Below, piece by piece: positions 38,070 to 47,602 of a stretch of 64,000 nt of DNA; within the stretch, counting starts at the first letter, position 1; each line of letters begins with the position of its first letter. The notes beneath the pieces are model-generated. The model was not told where the DNA came from, ran no database searches, and saw only the letters and a program-made list of their open reading frames with translations. The DNA is from Vibrio echinoideorum (GTDB lineage Bacteria; Pseudomonadota; Gammaproteobacteria; Enterobacterales; Vibrionaceae). The stretch lies in the NCBI RefSeq assembly GCF_024347455.1, contig NZ_AP025483.1, positions 1,736,001-1,800,000 of the forward strand, written 5' to 3'. Both the position numbers and the translations under genes were made by a program.

Positions 38070-38969
38070 ATGGCTGACAGCAATTGGTTATCAAGCTTCC
38101 CTGAGATGGAACGCTCTGATTTGCGAGCAATAAAAAAGGCGCTAGATGGCGCATACCGTGAGTTTTCCCGCGAATACGGAGAAATGATCGAATCATTATT
38201 TGACCCTCTTCTTTCCTTCCTTGTTTGGTTTGAAAAACTTCTAATCTCCACCCCTTGGCTTATCGTACTTGGCGTTTGTACGGCTTTAGTTTACGCAGCG
38301 AGTCGTTCTTGGAAATTGGCTCTGGGTTGTGTCTGTTCACTACTGCTCATCGGTTACTTTGGGATGTGGGAAGATACAATGCGCACACTCAGTATCATCA
38401 CCGTATGTACATTAGTTTCCATTTTCCTTGGAATCCCGATCGGTATCGCGATGGCACGCTCTAATCGTGTGCAATCAATCGTGACGCCACTACTCGATAT
38501 AATGCAGACCATGCCCGCATTTGTTTACCTAATCCCAGTAGTGATGCTTTTGGGCATTGGTAAAATCCCAGGTTTAATCGCCGTTGTGATTTACGCTATC
38601 CCACCAGTGATTCGCCTAACTAACTTAGGTATACGCTTAGTCGACAAAGAAGTGTTAGAAGCCGCTACGGCATTCGGGGCAAGCAAGAAGCAACGCTTGT
38701 GGGGTGTTCAACTACCACTTGCAATGCCAACGATCATGGCGGGAATTAACCAAACCATCATGATGGCTCTCTCTATGGTGGTTATCGCGTCAATGATTGG
38801 TGTTAAAGGTTTAGGGCAACCCGTTCTTAAATCGATCACCAATCAATATTTCACATTAGGCCTGATGAACGGTTTCGCGATTGTGGCGCTGGCTATCTTA
38901 TTTGACCGAGCTTCACAGGCTTATGCGCGTAGAACCAATGCGCACCTAGGAGGATTCAAGCATGACTAA
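38070..38969 (+). CDS. proW: glycine betaine/proline ABC transporter permease
   Basis: A 299-residue permease. A soluble N-terminal stretch (about 1-55) is followed by about seven membrane helices, with the conserved IPIGIAMARSNR and the permease EAA-like loop EVLEAATAFGASKKQRLWGVQLPLAMP split across residues 190-217. The C-terminus overlaps proV by eight bases. Works with ProX and ProV. Confidence 0.93.
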   Translation: MADSNWLSSFPEMERSDLRAIKKALDGAYREFSREYGEMIESLFDPLLSFLVWFEKLLISTPWLIVLGVCTALVYAASRSWKLALGCVCSLLLIGYFGMWEDTMRTLSIITVCTLVSIFLGIPIGIAMARSNRVQSIVTPLLDIMQTMPAFVYLIPVVMLLGIGKIPGLIAVVIYAIPPVIRLTNLGIRLVDKEVLEAATAFGASKKQRLWGVQLPLAMPTIMAGINQTIMMALSMVVIASMIGVKGLGQPVLKSITNQYFTLGLMNGFAIVALAILFDRASQAYARRTNAHLGGFKHD

Positions 38970-40206
38970 ACCATTGATTGAAATTAGTGGTCTATACAAA
39001 GTGTTTGGACCAAAGCCAATGTCTGTTATGAATCGAGTGACCAACGGTGACCACAAAGATGACATATTGGCTGACACAGGACACACCGTCGGATTAAAAG
39101 AAATTAACCTTGAGATTAACCGTGGCGAAATCTTCGTTATCATGGGTCTTTCGGGCTCAGGTAAATCAACGCTAATTCGTCACTTCAACCGCTTAATCGA
39201 CCCAACTCAAGGAAAAATCACGGTTGAAGGCATCGATGTAATGAGCCTTAATACCAAGGAGCTGGAAGAGTTTCGCCGTCACAAAATGTCGATGGTTTTC
39301 CAACGTTTTGGCTTAATGCCCCATCGAACCGTCATTGAAAACGTTGCGTACGGCCTTGAAGTTCAAGGCATAAAGAAAGAACAGCGCCTAGCAAAAGCGA
39401 AGGAGTGGCTTGAAACCGTAGGCCTTAAAGGTTATGAGCAACAATACCCTGCTCAACTCTCTGGCGGCCAACAACAACGTGTCGGTTTATCGCGCGCTTT
39501 ATGTACTGACGCTGAGATTCTATTAATGGATGAGGCCTTCTCAGCGCTTGATCCGCTGATTCGAAGCGAAATGCAAGATCAACTGATCGAGCTACAAGAA
39601 AAGCTTCATAAAACCATTATCTTCATCACTCACGATCTCGACGAAGCACTTCGTTTGGGTGACCGGATCGCAATTTTGAAAGATGGTGAGTTAGTCCAAC
39701 AAGGTACGCCTCATGAGATTCTACTAAGCCCTGCTGATGATTATGTTGAAGCGTTTGTGAAAGACGTAAACCGAGCTCGCGCATTAACAGTTGAAACCGT
39801 TATGCAACCTCCTCTCTATCGTATTACTTCGGAAACGATTGAAGGTGCGCTAGCGCAAATGAAGATGCTGAAAAACGATTACGCTTATCACGTAACGGAT
39901 GATGGCTATCAGGGCTTAGTCACTCAAGAGAGCCTGCAAGACGCCGTTGAAGATGTATCAGTTCACGACTTCAGTGATGAGATATATGAAGAAGTCCCAG
40001 CCGTACTGCCTGATGCTGTTATTGAGGAAATATTGCCTGATACAATGTCGTGCGATTACTCCCTTCCTGTTGTTGATGAAGACGGCAATCTGAAAGGTGA
40101 ATTAGAGAGAAGTGCTGTTGCCGAAATCTTCACTGAAAATAGCGAGGAAGAAGTAGAAACAGCCCCAAAGTCGAAACCAAAGATTGATATTGATAAGGCT
40201 TCTTAA
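38962..40206 (+). CDS. proV: glycine betaine/proline ABC transporter ATP-binding protein
   Basis: A 414-residue ATPase. Walker A is GLSGSGKST near residue 64, the signature is LSGGQQQRVGLSRA, and Walker B is ILLMDEAFSALDP. After the ATPase (to about 265) comes a CBS-like regulatory region and an acidic/lysine-rich tail (about 385-414). E. coli ProV has 400 residues, so length fits. CBS domains in this family sense ionic strength. The ATG is preceded by AGGAGG. Confidence 0.94.
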   Translation: MTKPLIEISGLYKVFGPKPMSVMNRVTNGDHKDDILADTGHTVGLKEINLEINRGEIFVIMGLSGSGKSTLIRHFNRLIDPTQGKITVEGIDVMSLNTKELEEFRRHKMSMVFQRFGLMPHRTVIENVAYGLEVQGIKKEQRLAKAKEWLETVGLKGYEQQYPAQLSGGQQQRVGLSRALCTDAEILLMDEAFSALDPLIRSEMQDQLIELQEKLHKTIIFITHDLDEALRLGDRIAILKDGELVQQGTPHEILLSPADDYVEAFVKDVNRARALTVETVMQPPLYRITSETIEGALAQMKMLKNDYAYHVTDDGYQGLVTQESLQDAVEDVSVHDFSDEIYEEVPAVLPDAVIEEILPDTMSCDYSLPVVDEDGNLKGELERSAVAEIFTENSEEEVETAPKSKPKIDIDKAS

Positions 40207-40230
40207 CTTCTTAATCTCTTAGTTTCTTAC
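40199..40230. repeat. four tandem octamers spanning the proV stop
   Basis: CTTCTTAA, CTTCTTAA, TCTCTTAG and TTTCTTAC follow one another. The first contains the proV stop codon, so an in-frame stop is duplicated just downstream. Confidence 0.6.
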
Positions 40231-40310
40231 CTTAGCTCCTTTGCTTTGGAACTAAAGAGCTTCGGAGCTTACAATTAGTTTAGTTATCGCTTAACTAACT
40301 GAAATGATCC

Positions 40311-40341
40311 AGGCCACTGTATTGAGGAAATGCAGTGGCCT
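40311..40341 (+). terminator. terminator of the proXWV operon
   Basis: Nine-base stem AGGCCACTG with CAGTGGCCT, 13-base loop, followed by TTTTCTTTT. Confidence 0.88.
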
Positions 40342-40636
40342 TTTTCTTTTCGTCTTTGAGCTTTCAGCTGTTTTTTCTTGTTCTTATTCAGGACGCTATC
40401 TAATCTAAGTGCACTGCTTAGACATCTAAGTTCATATTTCATAAGTAAAAACACGTTAAATCAAACTATTACATCTCTATCATTGTTGATTACCAGTTTC
40501 ACTTGGTATCGATTAATGACATGATTTTTACGGCAAGCAGTTGAAATTATTCTAAAAAATGACTAAAACTTAATAACACCAAAGAATATTAGCCTCAAGC
40601 TAACGTATTTCCGCAGACACAATGAAAGGAATTAGT

Positions 40637-41059
40637 GTGAATAACTCAACTTTAGCTTCAGAGACATCTGCTGGTTTGAACGAACAAGTGAATGTACAAC
40701 TTGCCGATACAGAGCTTGTAGACGAAAGCATCTTAGAGCAAATGATTAGTGACACGAGCGCGGAGATAATTCCTATTTTGATCGATCACTACGTAGAAGA
40801 ATCGCACACCCGTTTAACCGCCATTAGACAAGCTGCTATCAATAACGACGCTCAAACTCTAGAGTTTGAAGTTCATACGATTGGAAGCACTGCTCTTGCG
40901 CTAGGCAACCGCCCACTGTCCGTGCTCGCTCGAACGTTAGAAAAGCAATGTTTAGAACAAAAGCATGAAACTGCGTTTCTTAAGGTTGATGAACTATTAG
41001 AACTCGCAGAGTGTTCGATTGAAGCCTTGTTAAGAAGAAAAGACCAAGGCTTTAGTTAA
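40637..41059 (+). CDS. stand-alone HPt phosphotransfer protein
   Basis: A 140-residue helical HPt protein. The phospho-histidine lies in FEVHTIGSTALALGNRPLSV, matching the H-x-x-G-S pattern. The GTG at 40637 is preferred because AAAGGA sits six bases before it; the ATG at 40622 has no ribosome site. The neighbour is sypG. In V. fischeri the HPt module of SypF phosphorylates SypG; here that module seems to exist as a separate protein, and no hybrid kinase gene is in the window. Confidence 0.85.
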   Translation: MNNSTLASETSAGLNEQVNVQLADTELVDESILEQMISDTSAEIIPILIDHYVEESHTRLTAIRQAAINNDAQTLEFEVHTIGSTALALGNRPLSVLARTLEKQCLEQKHETAFLKVDELLELAECSIEALLRRKDQGFS

Positions 41060-41199
41060 ACTTGCGTTCAAATCATTAATGCCAAGTGCTTATTAAAATA
41101 TTGCATGCGGTAGGTAACAATTACACGGGTTTCGTATTGATGGTTACATATCACTATGTTATTGATTGATTAGGATAAAGTTTCAAAAGGATTTATACA

Positions 41200-42729
41200 A
41201 TGCGCCCTAAAGTATTGTTGGTTGAAGACTCCACCTCGCTTGCTGTACTTTACAAACAGTACGTTAAGGATGAGCCATACGACATATTTCATGTCGAGAC
41301 TGGCGCTGAAGCCAAGACATTTATAGAAAGACATGCTCCACAGCTCGTAATCCTCGATTTAAAGCTACCGGATATGCCCGGTGAAGAAGTCTTGGATTGG
41401 ATCAGTGACAATGAGATTCCCACCGCGGTGATCATCGCCACGGCACACGGTTCAGTGAACATCGCCGTAGATCTCATTCAACGAGGGGCTGAAGATTTCT
41501 TAGAAAAACCCATTCAAGCAGATCGCTTAAAAACGTCGGTTAATCTTCACTTACGTAGAGCTAAGCTCGAAAACCTCGTCGATAATATCCAAAGCAAATT
41601 TGACCGCGACCGCTTTCATAACTTCATTGGCTCTTGCTTGCCGATGCAAGCCGTTTACAAAATCATCGATTCGGTTGCTCCAACGACGGCTAGTGTCTTT
41701 ATCAATGGCGAAAGTGGTACGGGTAAAGAAGTCTGTGCAGAAGCTATTCACCAAGAAAGCCAGCGCAGCAACAAACCGTTCGTTGCCATTAACTGTGGTG
41801 CTATTCCTCGCGATTTAATGGAAAGTGAAATCTTTGGGCATGTGAAAGGTGCCTTCACTGGCGCGACAACAGACCGCAAAGGTTCCGCAATGCAAGCCCA
41901 CGGTGGTACCCTATTTCTTGATGAGCTTTGCGAAATGGAATTGGAGATGCAAAAGAAGCTCCTAAGGTTTTTGCAAACCGGTACTTTCACTCCATTAGGC
42001 GGTAATCGAGAAATCAAAGTTGATGTCAGAATTATCTGTGCAACCAACCGCGATCCACTGGTTGAAGTGGAAGAAGGCCGATTCCGTGAAGATCTATACT
42101 ACCGTGTGCATGTTGTACCTATCGAGATGCCGCCACTAAGAGAACGTGGGAGTGACATTACTACCTTGGCTAACCACTTCTTGAAGCTCTACGCGAAGCA
42201 AGATAAAAAGAAATTCAGATCTATCGATAAAGAAACACAAACACTGCTTAAACGTTATCCATGGCCAGGCAATGTTCGCCAATTGCAAAACGTGATTAGA
42301 AATATCGTGGTGTTGAACAATGAAACCAGTGTGACTAAAGACATGGTGCCACCGCCAATCAACAAAGCGGACATCACCACACCTAAGAGTGTGACTCCGA
42401 TACGAAGTGTGGCACCAGTAACTGCGCCCCAACCAGTGGCTATCCCTGAAGCTAAGTTGCCACCATTGACACCGGAAGAGCTCGAATATACTTCGACAAC
42501 TCACAACAATCAGCAAATGCCAGAACAGGCACCAATGACACCGCCATTAACAACCAGCGATGGTGCTATTCGTCCAATGTGGCAAATTGAACGTGAAGCC
42601 ATTCAACACGCTATTAATCATTGTGATGGTAATGTGTTAAACGCAGCCGTATTGCTAGAGCTAAGCCCTTCTACTGTTTATCGTAAGAAACAGGCTTGGG
42701 AATCGGAAGATGAGTACAATCAAGCCTAA
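41200..42729 (+). CDS. sypG: sigma-54-dependent response regulator SypG
   Basis: A 509-residue activator. The receiver domain has LLVEDSTSLAVLY and the phospho-acceptor in VILDLKLPDMPGE. The AAA+ domain has GESGTGKE, the GAFTGA loop, [13 protein letters not shown] and the arginine-finger region. A proline-rich linker (about 390-460) leads to a Fis-type helix-turn-helix (NVLNAAVLLELSPSTVYRKK). It should activate the sigma-54 promoters at 32229, 44029, 45654 and 49287. AAAGGATTT precedes the ATG, and the end overlaps sypH by 20 bases. Confidence 0.92.
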   Translation: MRPKVLLVEDSTSLAVLYKQYVKDEPYDIFHVETGAEAKTFIERHAPQLVILDLKLPDMPGEEVLDWISDNEIPTAVIIATAHGSVNIAVDLIQRGAEDFLEKPIQADRLKTSVNLHLRRAKLENLVDNIQSKFDRDRFHNFIGSCLPMQAVYKIIDSVAPTTASVFINGESGTGKEVCAEAIHQESQRSNKPFVAINCGAIPRDLMESEIFGHVKGAFTGATTDRKGSAMQAHGGTLFLDELCEMELEMQKKLLRFLQTGTFTPLGGNREIKVDVRIICATNRDPLVEVEEGRFREDLYYRVHVVPIEMPPLRERGSDITTLANHFLKLYAKQDKKKFRSIDKETQTLLKRYPWPGNVRQLQNVIRNIVVLNNETSVTKDMVPPPINKADITTPKSVTPIRSVAPVTAPQPVAIPEAKLPPLTPEELEYTSTTHNNQQMPEQAPMTPPLTTSDGAIRPMWQIEREAIQHAINHCDGNVLNAAVLLELSPSTVYRKKQAWESEDEYNQA

Positions 42730-43861
42730 TCAATCGGCCCCAGTAACCCTCAAGTCGGCTCAAGAACAATTAGCTATTGAGCCAACCGAGATTGATCCGA
42801 ACGAAATTTGGTTGTTAATTGACAGCCAAACTTTCGGTGGAATCGAAACTCACGTTATTGAACTAGCGCTCGGTTTAATTGAGTATCAACGTCAAGTAAG
42901 AGTCGTTCTTCTCACCAAGTTCATTCCGTCTCCTCCAATCATTCAACGCTTAACCGAATCACAGATCCCCTTTAGCCACCTTTGCGAACTGGCACCGAAT
43001 GCTTCAAATTCATTGTCACAACTTAAGCAGGCAATTGACCAATACCGTCCTAGTCATCTTCATGCGCACGGTTATAAGGCGAGTATCGTGAGTAAGGTGG
43101 CTAAGTTATCCTTGGCCAAGCCCAACAAGCTGCATCAGCTATCCACTTACCATGCAGGTGAAACTCCAACAGGAAAGGTGTGGTTGTACGATTTTCTAGA
43201 TCGATACAGTGGTTTTATCTCTAATCACTCTTTAGTGGTGAGTGATAAAATAAAGGACAAAATTCCTTTTAAAACAACATTGCTCAATAATTTTATTTCA
43301 ATTCCAGAAAGCCCATCGCCCTCTTTTGCTTCTAGCTCTGACGTTCAAGAAGAGACAACAGCCATCTATGACATAGGTTTTGCTGGGCGTTTGAGCCATG
43401 AAAAAGCAGCCGATAGGTTTGTTGTGTTAGCTAAAGCATACCCAAATCAGCGGTTCCACATTTACGGTGATGGCCCAGAAAGACAAACATTATCGAACAA
43501 TTCGCCAACTAACCTTATCTTCCATGGTCACCAAACAAGTATGGACAAAGCGTGGCAAACCATCGACTTGTTGGTGATACCTTCTCGATATGAAGGTTTG
43601 CCGATGGCAGCGCTCGAAGCAATGGTGCGCGGTATTCCTGTCATCGCTACAGCGGTTGGTAATTTACCCCAGTTGATAGAACACCAGATCAGTGGTTATG
43701 TTGCTCAAGATGAAACCGAACTCAACACATGTTTGGATAAATGGATAAGCCTTTCGCTCGACGACAAAACGACAATGAATCATAAAGCGAGATCCACGAT
43801 CATTGAACGTTACTCCCCTCGAGCTGTCATTCCCCATATCCTAGAGTGTTATGAGCGCTAG
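42710..43861 (+). CDS. sypH: GT4-type glycosyltransferase, SypH-like
   Basis: A 383-residue GT-B glycosyltransferase. After a polar N-terminal extension (about 1-30) comes FGGIETHVIELALGL. The C-terminal nucleotide-sugar half has GFAGRLSHEKAADRFV and the E-x7-E motif PSRYEGLPMAALEAMVRGIP. It starts inside the end of sypG and so is co-translated with the regulator. Transfers a sugar during assembly of the syp repeat unit; the sugar is unknown. Confidence 0.88.
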   Translation: MSTIKPNQSAPVTLKSAQEQLAIEPTEIDPNEIWLLIDSQTFGGIETHVIELALGLIEYQRQVRVVLLTKFIPSPPIIQRLTESQIPFSHLCELAPNASNSLSQLKQAIDQYRPSHLHAHGYKASIVSKVAKLSLAKPNKLHQLSTYHAGETPTGKVWLYDFLDRYSGFISNHSLVVSDKIKDKIPFKTTLLNNFISIPESPSPSFASSSDVQEETTAIYDIGFAGRLSHEKAADRFVVLAKAYPNQRFHIYGDGPERQTLSNNSPTNLIFHGHQTSMDKAWQTIDLLVIPSRYEGLPMAALEAMVRGIPVIATAVGNLPQLIEHQISGYVAQDETELNTCLDKWISLSLDDKTTMNHKARSTIIERYSPRAVIPHILECYER

Positions 43862-44238
43862 CCGTCATTCTACTAACACTTCTCGTTCATAAGTCCTTTC
43901 CAATCAGTTAGTTCAAATTCCCTAATTATCCCATTCAATCTGATTCGCAATTTGAAAGAACGTCAAAGCACGTCCTACCTAAATAATAAATAACCCGTAA
44001 ATACAGACACTTAAATTAAACTCACATGTGGCACTCACCTTGCTATCTCTATTAAGAACAGGGCCTTTCAATTTGATTTTACGATCACCTATTAAGCCTT
44101 AGGGAACTGAATCAATCCTTATGTTCATTTTTGATAAGCGTTGGTTGAGGTCATTTTCTCATGCTCATATTGTTGAATCACAATGTGAATTAGAAAGGCT
44201 AACTGAAGGAACGGATATATGAATTTCAAGGAGCAGCG
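43862..44238. other. 377-base regulatory gap before sypL with a 33-codon open frame
   Basis: Carries the sigma-54 promoter at 44029. Weak SypG-like boxes lie at 43880-43885 (TTCTCG) and, on the other strand, 43944-43958 (CTTTCAAATTGCGAA). A frame from 44121 to 44222 encodes MFIFDKRWLRSFSHAHIVES and 13 more residues, but has no ribosome site; it could be a remnant or chance. Genes corresponding to sypI, J and K would be expected here and are absent. Confidence 0.5.
44029..44044 (+). promoter_or_regulatory. sigma-54 promoter upstream of sypL
   Basis: TGGCACTCACCTTGCT fits TGGCAC-N5-TTGCW at every informative position. It is about 195 bases before the sypL start, implying a long leader. Confidence 0.85.
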
Positions 44239-45612
44239 ATGAAATACCAGGCCAACAGAACACCGCTCATTATTGGGTTATCAACCTTGAGCCTGATTAT
44301 TGGTTGTGCTTGGTATCTTGTTCCTCACCCGGCGGTGGTTATTGTGCTCGCCTTTATCCCATTGGGCGCATTGTTCGTGATCAACAAAGCTTTTTGGTTT
44401 GTGCTTTTGTTTGTCGTGTTTTCCTTTTTTCGAATTCACGAAGCGCTACCTCAACTTTACCCATTAAAAATACCGTTGCTGTTATCCATGGGAGCATTGT
44501 CTGCCCTGTTATGGCATTCACTAATCAGCAAAGAACTTAAGATTTTCTGGCACCATTCGCTAAACTGGCTCGCTATCTTTTGGGTTTTAACCATTGTTGG
44601 GGTTGTGTTTGCATCAAACCGCCCAATCGCATTTGCGGAATTTAAAGGCGTTTATTGGAAAATCATTATCATGACGCTCGCCATCACTTGGCTGGTTAAT
44701 ACCACGGAGAATCTTGCTAAAACCGCCATGACTATTATTTATGCTGGTGCTTTAGTGAGTACCATCGCTGTTTATAATTCAGTAAACGGTATTGGTCTCG
44801 TTGAAGGCTCAAGGGTCACCATCGGGCGAGATTTTGGCTCGATGCTTGGTGACCCGAACGACCTCGCCTTGGTGTTGCTTTTCCCGTTAGCATTCGCCAT
44901 TAGTCAAACCACTACGCCCGGCATTTCCTATTTCAAGCGAATAATTAGCGCCCTGATTTGTGTTTTGTTATTGGCGGCAATTATTGCGACTCAAAGCCGA
45001 GGTGGTTTGCTTGGTTCCGTTGCGGTTATCGGCATTTTTGCACTTAAACTGATTCGCTCAAAAATGTTATTGATATCGATGAGTTCGATTGCTGCGATCG
45101 TGCTTTATTTTGCCGCAGGTATAGCAGACAGAGCTTCTGGCGGCGCCGCAGAACAAGGCATTGATGAATCAGCGATGGGAAGAATCTACGCTTGGGAAGC
45201 CGCCTTCAAAATGGCCTTAGAAAATCCGTTAACCGGTGTTGGCTTAAACAACTTCTTCTCAAATTACTTCTTCTATAGTTCCCACTGGGATGGTTTGAAC
45301 CATGCTGTTCACAGTACATGGTTTGGTGTTCTAGCAGAAACGGGCTTTATCGGCTTGGTCGTTTTTGTCATTCTGATTGTCTCATTAATCAGAACATCCC
45401 GTGCCACCTTAGCCAGGTTGTCTCAAGCGGGTTCATCAATTCCTCCTGAACTAAATGCGGTCGCTTATGCCGTATATGCTGGTTTAATCGGTACCATTGT
45501 ATCGGGAACTTTCCTCACACAGGGCTTCAACTGGCCAATTTACATCCTTGCTGCACTCACCGTTTGCGTATCAAACGTGTCTCATACTGCTTGTCAAAAT
45601 GAGAAAACCTAA
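44239..45612 (+). CDS. sypL: O-antigen polymerase/ligase-like membrane protein, SypL-like
   Basis: A 457-residue inner-membrane protein with about 11 hydrophobic helices and the large periplasmic loop of the Wzy/WaaL family (AWEAAFKMALENPLTGVGLN, followed by NFFSNYF and HAVHSTWFGVLAETG). The conserved ATQSRGGLLG lies near residue 253. Polymerises or ligates the syp polysaccharide. AAGGAG precedes the ATG. Confidence 0.88.
   Translation: MKYQANRTPLIIGLSTLSLIIGCAWYLVPHPAVVIVLAFIPLGALFVINKAFWFVLLFVVFSFFRIHEALPQLYPLKIPLLLSMGALSALLWHSLISKELKIFWHHSLNWLAIFWVLTIVGVVFASNRPIAFAEFKGVYWKIIIMTLAITWLVNTTENLAKTAMTIIYAGALVSTIAVYNSVNGIGLVEGSRVTIGRDFGSMLGDPNDLALVLLFPLAFAISQTTTPGISYFKRIISALICVLLLAAIIATQSRGGLLGSVAVIGIFALKLIRSKMLLISMSSIAAIVLYFAAGIADRASGGAAEQGIDESAMGRIYAWEAAFKMALENPLTGVGLNNFFSNYFFYSSHWDGLNHAVHSTWFGVLAETGFIGLVVFVILIVSLIRTSRATLARLSQAGSSIPPELNAVAYAVYAGLIGTIVSGTFLTQGFNWPIYILAALTVCVSNVSHTACQNEKT
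45579..45606. promoter_or_regulatory. candidate SypG sites upstream of sypM, inside the end of sypL
   Basis: Minus-strand TTTCTCATTTTGA (45594-45606) differs from the sypA enhancer arm at two of 13 positions and keeps TTCTCA-N3-TGA. Plus-strand GTCTCATACTGC (45579-45590) is a one-mismatch partner in the opposite orientation. The pair ends 48 bases before the sigma-54-like promoter. Confidence 0.6.
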
Positions 45613-45653
45613 AAGAGAAACTGTAACCAACTGAAAAACATATACTTATTTAG

Positions 45654-45669
45654 TGGCACGCAATGTGAA
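45654..45669 (+). promoter_or_regulatory. sigma-54-like promoter of sypM
   Basis: TGGCACGCAATGTGAA has a perfect -24 element (TGGCACG), but the -12 element reads GTGA instead of TTGC. Spacing is right. Weaker than the other three promoters; the nearby enhancer-like sites support it. Confidence 0.6.
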
Positions 45670-45705
45670 AGTACTTCTATATAACAACGTAGAAGGAATT
45701 TCATT

Positions 45706-46491
45706 ATGACGTCAGTATCCATGCATCAATTCAAACATTGGCTTAAGTTTCATCCTAATTCTCGAATTAGAAATGTGTTTTTCATTTTGAAGAATGTAAG
45801 AGCTGCTGAGCTACCAACCCCACAAGTATTCAATCGTTGCCTTTATCAGTCACATAAGTTAATTACGGGCATCTTTACCGGCTTCACTCGCTTCTTCTAT
45901 TGGACACCTGCATTTAAAGGAAGAATCGCTCAATGCGGAAAACGTTTGTATTTATACGGCGGTTTACCGTTTGTTAGTGGTCCACTACAAATTTCAATTG
46001 GCGATGATTGCCGTATCTCTGGCCACACCACATTTTCAGGGTGCACTCAGCCACTCGAAGGCTTAGAGCACCCTCTTCTTTCTGTTGGCAACAATGTCGA
46101 TATTGGTTGGCAATCGACGATTGCAGTTGGAGGTAAAGTCATTATCTCAGACAATGTTCGTATCGCTGGCGGTGCATTCCTGTTTGGATATTCTGGCCAT
46201 CCGCTTGATGCAAAACGCAGAGCCGCAGGTGAAGGCGACGATCCTCAACAAATCGGTGACATTATTCTTGAGCAAGATGTGTGGCTAGGTACGAATGTAA
46301 CCGTAAAAGGTGGCGTTACCGTCGGTGAAGGCGCTGTGATTGCAGCTGGTAGCGTTGTCACCAAAAGCATTCCACCTTTTTCTATCGCCGCCGGTAACCC
46401 CGCGCGAGTGGTTGGAAATATTAAATCTGTCGAGATAACTGAATCCGATGTCTTCGATTCTCTTGAAACTCATGGAGGCGATCATGCGTGA
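45706..46491 (+). CDS. sypM: hexapeptide-repeat acetyltransferase, SypM-like
   Basis: A 261-residue acyltransferase of the left-handed beta-helix class. Hexapeptide repeats run from about residue 120 to 235 (VGNNVDIGWQSTIAVGGKV, then DVWLGTNVTVKGGVTVGEGA and AGNPARVVG). It should O- or N-acetylate the polysaccharide or a precursor. GAAGGA precedes the ATG. Its end overlaps sypN by eight bases. Confidence 0.9.
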   Translation: MTSVSMHQFKHWLKFHPNSRIRNVFFILKNVRAAELPTPQVFNRCLYQSHKLITGIFTGFTRFFYWTPAFKGRIAQCGKRLYLYGGLPFVSGPLQISIGDDCRISGHTTFSGCTQPLEGLEHPLLSVGNNVDIGWQSTIAVGGKVIISDNVRIAGGAFLFGYSGHPLDAKRRAAGEGDDPQQIGDIILEQDVWLGTNVTVKGGVTVGEGAVIAAGSVVTKSIPPFSIAAGNPARVVGNIKSVEITESDVFDSLETHGGDHA

Positions 46492-47602
46492 TTTAATCGT
46501 ATTCGGTGAAGATTTTGGCGGGCTTCCGTCATCGACTCAACATCTTGTTCGTCACCTTGCAAAAACACACAAAGTGCTTTGGGTAAACTCTATTGGTTTA
46601 AGACAGCCGAAATTGTCTACAAAAGATGTGACTCGTGCGTTCAATAAGCTATTGGGTAAGACAAACGCAGTGACACAAAACATGCTCGACTCCAGTGGGC
46701 AAAGCAATATCACCGTTGTTAATTTGAAAACGATACCAGCACCCGCATCTAAAGTATCAAGAAAGCTAGCACAACAGATGATGTTGAAACAACTGAAGCC
46801 GATTATTGCAGAGCTAAACCTGCATGCTCCAATCCTTTGGACATCACTTCCAACTGCCGTTGATCTATGTGGACACCTTGGCGAATCAGCGGTGGTTTAT
46901 TATTGCGGAGACGATTTCAGCGCCCTAGCTGGGGTCGACCACCAAACCGTTGCTGACCATGAATCAGAGCTGATCGAAAAGTCAGATCTGATCTTCGCAG
47001 CAAGCAAGAAGCTCATGGCTAAATTTCCTGAAGACAAAGCGCAACTGTTGCCACATGGCGTTGATGTAAGCCTGTTCTCGACACCAACAGTGAGAGCGGA
47101 CGATTTACCAAGCAACCACCGGCCAATCGCGGGCTTTTATGGCAGCCTCTCTAAGTGGCTCGACTATGAAATGATTGGTCATGTTGCCAACGCAATGCCT
47201 GAATGGGATTTCGTTTTTATTGGCCCGAATGAGTTAGACACCTTAGCGTTGCCTAATCTTAATAATGTGCATTATCTTGGCCCTCGACCACATCATACGT
47301 TGCCAAGTTACTCTCAACACTGGGATGTGAGCCTACTGCCTTTTGTTGATAACGAGCAGATACGTGCATGTAGCCCATTAAAACTCATGGAATATCTAGC
47401 GGCAGGAACACCTATCGTAACAACGCCATTCCCTGCTCTATTGCCGTATCAAGACCACGTCACAACGGTCAATAACGCACAACAAATGGTAGAGACACTA
47501 GAAAAAGCTCGTCAACTTTCAAATTCACCGATCTCAATCGTAGAAAAAGACAGCTGGAAAAACCGCGGTAACTTCGTACATTGGATGTTGGAGCTATTAT
47601 GA
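46484..47602 (+). CDS. sypN: glycosyltransferase, SypN-like
   Basis: A 372-residue GT-B glycosyltransferase. The start is the ATG after GGAGG (46473-46477). N-terminal FGEDFGGLPSSTQHLVRHLA, then YYCGDDFSALAGVD and HGVDVSLFS; the C-terminal half has GFYGSLSKWLDYEM and CSPLKLMEYLAAGTPIV. It overlaps sypM and, by ATGA, sypO. Sugar specificity unknown. Confidence 0.86.
   Translation: MRDLIVFGEDFGGLPSSTQHLVRHLAKTHKVLWVNSIGLRQPKLSTKDVTRAFNKLLGKTNAVTQNMLDSSGQSNITVVNLKTIPAPASKVSRKLAQQMMLKQLKPIIAELNLHAPILWTSLPTAVDLCGHLGESAVVYYCGDDFSALAGVDHQTVADHESELIEKSDLIFAASKKLMAKFPEDKAQLLPHGVDVSLFSTPTVRADDLPSNHRPIAGFYGSLSKWLDYEMIGHVANAMPEWDFVFIGPNELDTLALPNLNNVHYLGPRPHHTLPSYSQHWDVSLLPFVDNEQIRACSPLKLMEYLAAGTPIVTTPFPALLPYQDHVTTVNNAQQMVETLEKARQLSNSPISIVEKDSWKNRGNFVHWMLELL

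Noticed and set aside
44121..44222. 33-codon gene before sypL
   Set aside because: No ribosome site and no recognisable family; noted only as a possible remnant in the regulatory gap.
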